Assembly: GCA_009741485.1 (NCBI GenBank)
Contig: CM019227.1
Coordinates: 18,091,038 to 18,155,037 of the forward strand
Source of the DNA: Malurus cyaneus samueli
Taxonomy: Eukaryota > Chordata > Aves > Passeriformes > Maluridae
Length of the DNA stretch: 64,000 bases
Reading direction: 5' to 3'
A program made the translations under genes and the position numbers. Numbering within the stretch: position 1 is the stretch's first letter; every line of letters starts with the position of its first letter. Below the pieces are notes generated by a model that saw only the letters and a program-made list of their open reading frames with translations, had not been told where the DNA came from and did no database searches. Shown piece after piece: positions 22,501 to 34,500 of the stretch.

Positions 22501-25500
22501 CTGGTCAGACAGAGCCTCCACAGCCATGGAATGTTCATGGACCACAACAGCTGCTCTGGGGCTCGGGAGCAGCCCCAGCTCCGTCTGCTTCCCAGCCAGC
22601 CTCGTGCAGGAATGGGAGGCAGGCAGCAGGACAGGAAGTGTTTGATGGAACAGGAGAGCCCCAAAGCGCTGGTGCTCCTGTGGAGCTGTGATTGTCCTCT
22701 CGCTGGGGAGCTGAGGGAATTCCCTGCACAGAGTGGCACTGCCAGGCTTGGGCACCAGCTGAGCTCCTGTGCTGGGAGCTGTGGGCGTGCTGGGAAGCTG
22801 CAGCAGCTGCAGGGGGTGCCAGGAGATGTGTAAAACCCAGTGTTTGGGGGAAATGCCTGAATGTCTCACAGATACCATTTGGGATCACCAGTCTGTTTTT
22901 ATATTGAATGTTTTTGTCTGATAATCCCCAGCTTGGTTCTGGGGAAAAGCACAGAGCTGGTGTCCTCCACACAGCCACAGCCTGAGCCACTTCACAGAAT
23001 CCCACAAAAGGTAACAGGAATGGAAAATTCCCCTGTGGATACAGTACCTCTCGCTTGTAACCCCGATCAAGGACTCTCCATTGACCTCCAGGATCTGGTC
23101 TCCTGGCTGCAGGCGCCCTGCAAAAGGAAATGAGACGATAGAAACTGTGAAAAATACAGCTTGGAGGAACTGGGAGAGGCTGGGCAGGTCCTCCCTGGGC
23201 CCAGGGACAGGATGAAAAATGCATTGGTCCTTCCAGAGATGCTTGTCCAACCTGTTTTTCCAGATGTCCATAAATGGAGTTTCTGCAACCTCCGGAACAA
23301 CCGGTGCCAATGTCCCAGCACTTCCTCTGCTCTGGGAAGTTGCAAAAGCAAATACCAAAAACTGCAATAAAGCTTGTGCTTAATGCACTTTGAGGTCAAG
23401 GAGTTCAGTTGGAGGTCAGGTAGAAAACCACAAGAGGCACTTCCACCTGTTCTGTATTTATTTTCCTTTATTTGATAGAAAAATGATGTAACAGCTGGGA
23501 AAAAGTATCTGTTTGGCTTAAGTTGTAAAAGGTGAACTCTGCAGACCCCTAATACCTGCTTAGCTGAACATACTCAGAGTGCAATCAGTGATCCAGAGCA
23601 GAGCAGAATCTGCCAAAGGATCTTGGGTCATTTTGGGGCCAGGGGAGGTGGAAATGGGTGGGAAAGAGGANNNNNNNNNNNNNNNNNNNNNNNNNAGCTC
23701 TTCCTTCCCCAGAGGTTTCCTCTTTCTCGGGGATGCTGAGCAGTTTCTCCCTGTCCCCTTGTTGTTCCCTGGGAAACCTTGCTCTCTCTGGGGAGGCTCA
23801 GAGGATTTGGAAGGGGAAGGGAAGAGCTGAGTCTTGTGTTGGGTGGATTGAAGCTGTGCGGGACCATGATGGTGCTGTGAGAGGGCAGAGCTGTGGTGAG
23901 CAGGGTAAGGATGAGTGGGGTCATTGTGCACATCCCATAGAGATCTGTCCCAGTGTGCTGGCACCTCCTCTGCTGTGTGCAGAAACAGAGGCCAGGAAAG
24001 CTGAGGTGCAGCAGGAAGTGGGGAAGGAGGGTGGGATGAGGCAGAGTGTGGCCTGGGCAGGTTCCTGGGCTGTGCTCTGTGTGGGTTGGAGGTCAGAGTC
24101 ACTCTCTCCACACGCCCACATCCCGTTAGTGTCCGAGGTGATGGATTCATTCCGTATCCGTGGAGCATTCCTGCCTTGGCAGAGGAGTGAGAGTGCTGCA
24201 ATGACAGGGTGAGACCAACTCTGACACAGCAATGCACTGAGGAAGAATTATTCGCTATTAATGACGGGCTGCTCTCAGCCAGCCTCTTGCAGGGGAAATA
24301 ACATCTCCTGTCATTACATCAAGTGCAAGTCCTCCAGCAGCTGCTGAGGAAGTGCTGGGTGGAGCAGGCAGGGATCCAGAGATCCTTTGGTCCAAGCAGG
24401 GATGCTCAGGATGCAGTTCAGAGGGTGAAGTGCCCATGGGTGTCCCACACTGTGTCCCAGAAGGAAGGATGGGATCCCTCAGCTCAGCAGCAGCAGCAGC
24501 AGCAGGGAAACAGTGCTGGAAACACTCAATTTCTCAGCCAGAGCCCCCAGCACCGGTTTTGTGCCTCCACCCCGATGTGTTTCAATCTGTTCAAGGATCT
24601 CTCTGCAGCTGCTAATATCCCGAATTGCAGCAGATGTTTCCCAAAGCGCCCGCACGCGTGGCTGCCCGGCTCCCCCCTGCTGCCAGCAGTCCCCAATCGT
24701 TCACTGTTGGTTATCTGTTAAATCTGCAAAAGGTTAGCCAGAGGGAGAGAGGGGAAGTAATCAGTTTATTTATTTTTTTTGCCGAAAGATTTGCAGAGAT
24801 TTCACTTACATAATCATCTCGCAAACTGTTTAATACACGAATACATATCTCCAGGATTAAGGGCTGTGGGAACGGGGGGAAGGATTTTCCTGCTCTCCAC
24901 TGTTTTTTTTTCTCACTTAGTTTTGTCTTTTATTATGGCCTGTTACCTTTTAAGTTCATCCTTGAGCATGGGTGAGCAGAGAGCAGGGTGGAAATAGGCT
25001 CTGCCTTGCTGGACCCACCAGCTCTGGGTGATGCCCATGGAGGTGCCATGCATGAACTGTGAGCAGCTTCCCACCTTCCCACTGCCCAGCAAAGCAGCTC
25101 ACCTGAAAGCTGAGGGGGACACAGGGCAGAGAAAATTCAGTTTATTTTCAAATCCTTCCTCACTCAGGGCACGCTGGAGGAGGAAACGTCATGGCTCTGC
25201 CTTTGGATCCAGCCTTCCTGCCAATTTTCCCAATGACTCAGCTGAGTAGCATTTTGTTGTGGTTGCCCTGGGGTGAATTTGACTCATAAATTCTATTATT
25301 TATCCCTGGAGTTAATTATAGGCCCAAATTACCTGTGCTTTTCATGGAACTCAGTCTCTGGCATGTATCAGATGCATTTTTTGGGCCTGTCGCATCAGCG
25401 GGGCTGCAGAGAGCAGCAGTAATGCCGGGCTTTAAAGCAGAAAATTCAGATTTGGAGCTGGACTCACCAGGTTTAGGTGATGCATGAATCTGATTTTTGT

Positions 25501-28500
25501 CAGCACTCACTTTCAGCTAATGAGGATAATTTTATTGCATACTGGTAATTACTGTTTATTCATTCTCATCCTGAAAGTTACGATAGTTCCTTGTTTCTCT
25601 GCGTGGCACAGGTATCAGCCTGGTCTGTCAGGTTTATCACCGGGAGAAGCCAGTTTGTGCTGCACCTCTCCATCCTGGCCTGATAAAATGCTGATTTCAT
25701 TCTGTCTCCACACAAGATGCATCCCCAGAATCCCATGAAACAAGGGATAGCAGGGCTCACACACGCAGCAGGAAGGAAAGGCTGCTTCTCTGCAAGTGCC
25801 TGGCAGTGTGGGACAGAACTGTGGGTTCACAGAGTCACTGAGGTTAGAAAAGGTCTCTGCGAAGGAGCACAACCTTTGAACAATGTCCCAGCCCAGAGCA
25901 CTGAGTGCCATGTGCAGTCCTTCCTTGGATACTTCCAGGGGTGGGGGTTCCACCACTGCTCTGGGCAGCCCCTGCCAATCCTGAGCACCCTTTCCATGGG
26001 GAAATTCCTCCTGATGTCCCCCCTGTCCAGAGCCACAAGGTCCCTCCTGAGCCTCCTTTGCTCCAGGCTGAGCCCTTTCCCAGCTCCCTCAGCCGCTCCT
26101 GGGGCTCCAGACCCTCCCCCAGCCCCATTCCCTTCCCTGGACACGCTCCAGCCCCTCAATGTACCTCTTGTCACAAGGGGCCCAGAACTGGACACAGGCC
26201 TGGAGGTCCAGGGCCAGGACCAGGGGCAGAATCCCTTCCCAGGTCCTTCTCCCCACACTGCTTTTCCCAGCAGAGGGGTTGTGGCAGGAGCTCCTACCCA
26301 CCATGGTGGAGGTGCAGGACAGTCCCTCCTGCCCTGCTAGCCTTGAGTGTGACAGGGACAGCTCAGCCCGTGGTGTTGCTGTTCTGAGCATGGCAGGGAG
26401 AGCTGGCAATGACTCCAGCAAGCCTGGGAGTGCCAGGGATATCGGCTGTGCCTGGGGAAAAGCACCCAGCCTGTCACAGAGCAGCTGAGATGCACCTGTG
26501 CTTGGCACTGCTTCCATCCCACCCTGACATGGGGAAAGGATGGAATGGGTTAGGTTGGAGGGAACCTCAACTCTCATCCCATCCCACCCCTGCCATGGGC
26601 AGGGACACCTTCCACTGTCCCAAGCTGCTCCAAGCCCCAATGTCCAGCCTGGCCTTGGACACTGCCAGGGATCCAGGGGCAGCCACAGCTTCTCTGGGCA
26701 CCCTGTGCCAGGGCCTGCCCACCCTCCCAGGGAACAATTCCTTCCCAATATCCCATCCATCCCTGCCCTCTGGCAGTGGGAAAGCCATTCCCTGTTTCCT
26801 GTCCTCCATCCCTTGTCCCAGTCCCTCTCCAGCTCTCCTGGAACCCTTTAGGCCCTGAGGGGGTCTGAGCTCTCCCTGGAGCCTTCCCTCTCCAGGTGAG
26901 CACCCCAGCTCTCCCAGCCTGGCTCCAAGGCAGAGGGGCTCCAGCCCTTGGAGCATCCGCTCCTCTACTCGCTCCAGCAGCTCCATGTCCCTCCTGTGCT
27001 GTTGTTCCCCAGGGCTGGGGCAGCTCTGCAGGTGGGGTCTCACCTGAGGGGCAGAGGGGCAGAATCTCCCCCACCCCTGCTGCCCATGCTGGCAATTCAG
27101 CCCAGCACAGGGGTGTTCTGGGTGCTCATGGCTGGGACATGTCCAGCTTCTCACCCACCAACACTCCAAGTCCTTTTCCAGGGCTGTCAGGGAGCAAATC
27201 CTTCTCCCTGGGCTTCTCTGCCCAGCCTGGATTTGTGCTTGGCATTGCCCTGATCCAGATGCAGCACCAGCACTTGGCCTTGTTGCACTTTATGAATTTT
27301 TCACGGCCCCACCTCTCCAGCTTGTCCAGGTCCCTGTGGATGCCCCATCCCTCCCTCCCCTCCAGGCTGTGACCTCCCCACAGAGCTGGGGTCAGCCCCA
27401 GGCTGGCTGAGGGTGCTCTGATTCTGCTGAGCTGTGTGTAAGAAAATCTGCCTTTGTGACGCTTTTGGAGTGCTCTGGGTTCACGGCTCCCACTCACCTG
27501 CAGGTTTGTTTTTTTTTTAGTCAAACCAGTAATTTCTGATGTCAGAGCCTCCACTTTCTCTCCCAGCTGTGGTGCAGAGCCGAGGCTTCCAGACGCTGTG
27601 TAACCTTTGATGTAGGATTCACCCTTTGTTCTCCCAGGAACAAAAGGGCAGGACAAAAAGGCATTATGAGATAAAACAACAACATTCTGTGCAGGGAGAT
27701 TGACCCCCTGCTGCTTAATCTGGAGCAAAGTCATCCTGGAGCTGGCTGCTCCTGGCAGAGACCCCATTCCACCCTGGGGCTGATGAAGGCTGTGCAGGGC
27801 CAAGCTTTGTTGCAGGCATCCTCCAGACCTCAAATGTTTGCATCCTAATGAAAAAAAAGCTGCAGAAGGGCCGGTTAAAATGAACTTTCCACCTCATACA
27901 ATGCCACAGTTGTTGTTTTTTAATAAAGCTGGGCATTTCAGTCCTGCAGGCACCTAACAATTCACAATGCTTTAGTAAGGGTCAGATTTTAAATATTAAA
28001 GACATCTTCTGAAGCCTCTCGGTGTCTGAAAGCACAAAGGAGACCTTCTGGCATTCCTTCAGTGCACTCGTTCATTAATCAGCAATGTTTGGGCATCGTC
28101 TGCCCGCGTCAAACTCCTCCAAACACTGCACCGAGCACAAAATTAATTCCCGGGAGATTGGCACCAGAAAGTGTGTTACTTTCTGCTGGGATAAGCGTGT
28201 GCCTCACGTTAGTCATGTGTTTGTGTCCCTGGTGGAACTGGGGCTGGCAGGATTGACCCACAAAGCAGGAGCTGGGATGGTGGCCTTTGGTCACATTGTC
28301 CCTGGGCTGGATCCAGTCTCACAGCTCATTCAGGCTCCTGAGCAAACAATGATAAACCTCATTTGTGGATTAATTTCAGGACACAAAATAAACAACAACA
28401 AGAAGGAATGCTGAGCCCATGCATGTCCTTGTTTATGACAGTTTGTCAGCGTGGGTCAGTGGCAGGGTTTGCAGGGTCACAGAGCACCAGTTGCATTTGC

Positions 28501-31500
28501 ATTGACTAAGAGCATTTCAGCCATTGTTTGGGAATTATAACCTGCTCTGTGCCCTGGTGGATTATTATCTGAGGAAAATGGAACAATGGATGACCACAGA
28601 AATACCCAGCTCAAGACAAAAGCCAGGTGCTGGTGGCTTGGTAACCACTGGGAATAAAACACGAGATCCCAGCGTGTTGGACCTGCCCCTGCACGGGGTC
28701 AGGGAGGGGTAAGGCCATGGCTGTGTGAGCTGCCAGTGAAACTGGTGTGAATCAGCTGCAGAAACTCAGAGGCTTTACTGGGAAACCGGAAAAATCCTGC
28801 TGAGATCTACCCAAGGCTCAGCTCAGGGATCCACACAACAGCAAACCAGGGGCTGAGTTGTCCTTCTGATTTCCCAGTGCTTGTGGAATCATTTAGGCTG
28901 AGAAAGCCCTCTGAGAGCCTCAAGTCCCTTAACACAGCACTGCCAAGGCCACCACAAAACCATGTCAGGTGTTACATCCACACATCTTTTGAACACTTCT
29001 GGTGATTCCACCACTTCCTTGACACATTTTCAGTGGAGAAACTTTTCGTAATATTTTCCATATATGTTGGTGCCTTACATTATGGAAGTGCCTCCCCTCA
29101 TACACAGTAAGGACAAATCACACAGGGCTGGCCCTACCCAGCTGTCCCTTGGTGGGCTACCAAATGCCTGCCACTGTCTGGGGGTAGATCCAATAAAAAA
29201 TTCCAGTGCTTGGAAAATGGCTTTGCTCATCTTCATGTCCCTTCCACTGTTCTATCATCAAAATAGCGTGGATGCAACAGCACCTTCTGGATGTCCTGGT
29301 GCCATCTTGGATATTCCTGGGAAGTTTGAGCCTAAGAGGTGAAAGCCAAAAGAGCTTTGTGGGAGGTGGGGTTTCTGAACAAAGTCATGGTCTTTTTTTA
29401 AGGTCATGGGTTTGGTTGATAAAGACAATAGTGGGGATTCAAATGTTGGGATTCACCAAGGCATGTCACTGAGCATTGTGTGACACTCAGGTTTTAAATT
29501 AGCATTAAATGAATGAATAAGGCATAAATTTGATGGCAATATTAGATAAGGCATGCGCTGGCCTTTGAAGTTTGTTAATGAGCTGGTTGTGACTGGGAAG
29601 ATGTAAATTACTGAGAGCACTTCCAGCAGGAACCTGAGGAGCTGATGATTCATTCATCATTTAATATTGTTGACTCTAATCTAGCCAATAACACCCAACA
29701 TCTGTCCCGGTGAGGAACGCAGGTGACGCAGCGTCTGCGAGTGTGTCACTGCAGTCTCCAGGCCCAGGGAACTTTGCTGTGGCTGGGTTCCTCCAGGTTC
29801 ACCTCTTGAGCCTGTCTGACTGTCAGGCCTGAGAGGGAGCCACTCATAGCCTGGCTTTTCCTGGGGCTATGGCATCAGGAAGGCACCTTCCCGTGGGGAT
29901 TCCCTGCTGCCTTCAAAGAGGACATCTAATGGTGTTACTGTGGCCACTGAAACAACATTTTCAGGGTCTGTCCCACTGCCTGGCTGCTTATTAGTCGGCA
30001 TGTGTGAGGAATTAGTCATCCCTGAGGATCTCTCTGCCAAAAGGTCAGATCCAGCAGGTGGGGATGGGTTATGGAGGGAGCGGACCCCCCTTGCAGAGGG
30101 ACAACTTGAGAGCTAAGATCCAGCATGGCAGGGGTGGAGCAGGAGGCTGCTGAACATGAGCGTGAACACCAACACAAACATGATTAAGATGCCTTCCCTT
30201 GCCATGCCTCCTCATCCCAAAGGATGTGAGGTCCTCACAGCAGCTCAAAGAAAGGTTACAGAAATGAGGAGGAGCTGGTGAATGTGGACAATGGTGATTC
30301 TTAATGTGGTTTAAAAATTCATAATGTCACACTTGGCAAAAAAAGCTCATGAAGCAACTCACCTGTGATGTACAGGGAGTTGCAGCTCACCAAAGGCTCA
30401 GCACATGGTGGTCAAACTCAACATGGAACAAAGCATTACTAAAGGTTTTTGGAGATCATTTTCCAGGGGATTTTGTGGATGAGATTGCACGCAGGTCTCT
30501 GTTGAGGCGTCATGCTTCAAGGGCTCGTGGAGAGCATCACCACGGATGGATTGCGAGAGTGGGCTGCTGCTTCTGCAGGTGCATCTCCCCTCTTTACTCC
30601 AGCAAGAGCTACAGGATCTGTTTTATGTTCAGGAGAGGAGGACAAACAGAATAACCCATATTTAACCCTTCTAGAAGGAGTCAAAAATAGGTTGATGATT
30701 TTTGGGTTGTGTTTGCACAGTTACAGCTCCTTCTGGCAGGGTTAAATTTGTGTGGCAAGTTTGCAAAAGTTTTCAGCCTTCTAGTTGGGGGTGGAAATAT
30801 TCCACCTGATTCCCAGGAGGGTCCATGAGATGGGGTGCAAGGCAGGGTGCAAGGCAGTGTTCATCTGATCTTCCTCAGGGATGAAAGTCCTCAGCACAGA
30901 GTCTGTCCATAGCATCATAGGATCACAAAGATTGGAGAAGACCTTTAAGGATAATTCCCTTCCTGAGCACATTCCAGAGCAGGTAAGGAGCACACTGAGG
31001 CTCCAGCCCATCGCAGGAAAGCTGTACTGCCAGGAGATTGATTATAGACCTGAAGCCTTTCACAAGCTCTCAAAACCAGGGTGTTCCCCTTGTGCATGAG
31101 GAAGCTCCGTCTGCTCCCCACAGCTGGAGGGCACCAGCTCTGTCTGCTCTCTGCAGCCTGGGTACCAAGGCACTGCCATCAGAGGCACCATTCCATAGGA
31201 TCAAGAGGGGGGAGTCCTGAGCAGCAGCTGACTGCACCATGGGTTTGTTTGCAGGAGAGAGTTCTCAGAGCTGCTGGAGAAGTTTGGTTCCCAGAGCAAC
31301 ACGGGCTCGGCACGGAGCTCGCCCATCCTGCACGGCGGCAGTGAGTAGCTCAGCAGGCTTTGGGGGGAACTGAAAGCCCCTTTCTCTGCAGAGGGACTTT
31401 CCTTTATCCCAGTGTCATTCTGGAGGAGCTGTGGTTGGATTTGGGCTGGTTTTGGGGTGGAGGTTTGATGGAAGCTTGTCCTTATTGCAGGCCTTTGGTG

Positions 31501-34500
31501 TGTGCTCAGAGCATGGGCAGGGCTGCCACGGGCTGATCAAGGGAGACTTGAGCTGGGGTCATAAGCACTCCTCAGATCCCCAGACTCTGCCTAACTGATG
31601 TGCTGGACAGGTGACCCCATCAGTATGTGCAGCTGTGGCTTTTTGCACTGGATTTCAAGGCTTTTTAGCAATAATTCATGCAAAGATCATTATTTTTTAT
31701 TTGCAAATGGGAGATGTTTAATGAGGTGCACCTAAGCCAGGTGCCAGGACACAAAGCCATGTGTGCCCAGGGAAGGAAGCCATCCCTCTGGCTTGGCAGC
31801 CCACCAGAGAGCTGCCAGCCTGTCCCCGATGGCAGAGGTGTGTAGGGTTGGCAGAGGGGTGACAGTCTATTCTGGAATTGTGCCAAGAAGGCTGAATGGT
31901 TCCTCTCCCTCAGCCCCGTCCTGATGTCTTTAACCACCATGAGGCTTTCTCAAAAATCCGGGAGTATAGCGGCAGAGTGGGGTGGGAGGGTGACTCTGGA
32001 GTGTTTGTGTGCCCTGGGCTGACTCTGATTTTGCTGCTCAGGTCGATACCTGGAGAGCACCTCCTCGGGCTCATCGTCCCGCTCGCAGAGCCCGCTGCTG
32101 CTGAGCCCTGCCAACTCACACAGCCCCTTCATCGGGAACCCGGCCCACGCCCCTCACGCACAGTACGTACAGATCCCCCCAGCCCGGCCTGGGGTCATCA
32201 GAACACCACCCAATGTCTGAGGGATTCACCCTGGCAGTCATTCCAGTGCTTGGAGAGCAGCTCTGTGCATCCTTACATCCTCTGTCCTGTTCTGTCACCA
32301 CAATGGCTGGAACGCCACCGAATATTTGGGGTGTTGTCGTGGCATCTTGGCTGCTCCTGGGGAGTTTGTTCCCAAGGGGTGAAAAGCTTCCCAGTTGAGG
32401 CACTCAGCATGTCTGCACCGTGGTTACCCATGCAGCAGCTCCTCTTCCTCCCCTCCAAACCCCAGGGAGAGGCCATGGTTTGCAGCCAGCTGAGAGGACT
32501 CTGCCCATCACCTTTATCAAGCATGAGCAGAGTGTTTCTGCAAGGCCAGTGCAGCTTTCAGGAGGTGTTTTGGGAGCTTGTTTCCCATTGTCCTGCTCCT
32601 GGCACATTAACCCCATGCTCTAAGAGCACCTCTCCATGCAAACATTCCCCATGCCCTTTCCTTTGGGGTCAACAGCCTGCAGGCACCACATCTTTGGTGC
32701 GCAGAGCATCTCCTGGGGTGAGTTTTCATGTGGTCATCTGTCCCTCTCACATTCCGCAGGGTCAGAGGTTCGGACAGGCAGAGCTGGTTTTTCTGCAGTG
32801 TTGTCTCTGGGGCCCCTGTCCAGAGGGACAGCTCGGAGGGTGTTCACAGTCATGGAACAGGGACCATCTGTCCCCAGGGCTTCCCTCCCCTGCCAGCACA
32901 AACAAGCCAAGACGCTGGTAAAGAGAATCAGCCCTCACTGCAGAACCAGTAAATCCTCTTGCTAAAACCAGCTTATTACGGATTTGCAGAGGACAAATAT
33001 TTGGCACCAGAGGTTTAAGCTGCTTGCATGGAGTGAGAGACCCACGCAGAGGAGAGACCAGATCATCTATTTGGCAGCTGCTTTGGACAAGCCATCCTTG
33101 CTGGGCTGTTAACCTGCTCCAGGCTGAGATGTAGAATCCAGAATGGGTTGGTTTGGATGGGACCTTTGAGATCATCTCATTCCAACCTCCCTGCCATGGA
33201 AAATGGGCATTTAGGCTAGAGGGGCCTGTCCTGGTGGCCTCCTCACCATGCTGTCCCAAGTTCTGCTTGTCTCCACACCAGTGCCAAGCCCCAGTGGTCT
33301 TCCCCTGGAGTCACAGACCACAGAGTGTTGGTGGTCAGCTGAGAGATGTAATTTGGACCACGGGTCTTTCCATGTGGCTGCCACCCCTTCTACTCACCAC
33401 AGACTGTCCTCAGGCTTTGCCCTCTCATCGTGGTGTCACCCAAGATCCTGCCACTCACTCCACTGAGCAATGGGGGCTGGATAAGATGCAATCTCACCAG
33501 TCAGTGTCTGAGATTTTGGGTTGAACAGAGCATTTTAATGCTGTATTTCATGGCATCATTTCCCTAAAATCATTTACTTTAAAGCAATATTTTTTTATAA
33601 GACTAAGGCACATGCACACCTTCTACTTCCCACCAGGGAACATGGGGTGTCACTGCAGGGCACAGGATGCACAGCTGCTGTTGTGTCTTAAGTTATAACA
33701 CGAGGAGCCAGTGCAGCTGCTTTGGGCAATGGCTGCTGTGGAAATAAACTGAAAAGGTGAAAAGCCAGCTGCACCCATTCCATTTGGAGGAAATGGCTCG
33801 CTGACCCTTAGACCCCAACAAATCTTTCCCCAAACCCCTCCTGTTGCAGTGCTGCCCACCAGAGCTTGGAAATCTGTGCTTCCCCAACCCTGCCACTGCC
33901 AACCCTCCCTTCTGGCACAGAGCCACTGCTGTGGCAGGGCTTTGGTGGCCTGCAGCTCTTGGAGGGAAAGGCTCAGCCTGTTTGCTGCTCCTTTTCATCC
34001 TCCACTGGCTGAGCCACCTGCCACAGCAGTAACTCCCAGTGTGGTGAGTGCTGCTGTAAAGGATGCCCATTTTTTAGGGCATCTTGCAAGATTTTGGGTC
34101 CAAACCCTGGTTAAGACACACCCATCTGTGTATCCTGAGCTTCACTTTGATGTTTGCTAAGAGCTGCTTGATAGTTGATTCATCTGTAAATTGCTGTCTG
34201 TGATTTAGCTGGATTCAAGCAACAACTGTGTCGATCCTTTGTGTGCTTTTGGCTATAAAAACCAGGAATGCCAAATATATCCTGGTTAAATGCTTAGTTC
34301 CTTAGTAGTAAATGAGTACTCCCCTAACTGGGATTAAGGGAACCAGTCACTTTCATGACACTGAGCAAACCATGCCAAAGAACAGGAGCCCTCCCATCCC
34401 CTTTCCAAGGTGGGAGGAACAAAGTATGCAAAGAAAAGGTTGGGAGAAGGCAGAAGGATCATGCATGGAAAGAAATCATGGCAGAGTTTGTTCAGGGACA

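Noticed and set aside
20092..23670. Two separate genes sharing a PDZ exon on opposite strands
   Set aside because: The arms are near-identical including intron sequence, and neither strand alone has a full set of exons; a duplicated or inverted segment of one gene explains everything.
23560..24237. 225-residue minus-strand ORF
   Set aside because: It contains the 25-N gap and shows no family similarity.
26089..27169. Minus-strand ORFs of about 170-220 residues
   Set aside because: They are translations of CR1 sequence; the same peptides recur at 19.3, 37.7, 43.4 and 58.8 kb.
31896..32921. 341-residue + strand ORF, the longest outside the repeats
   Set aside because: It overlaps exon 7 in another frame, has no domain, and crosses the exon's splice sites. 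It is a shadow frame in GC-rich DNA.
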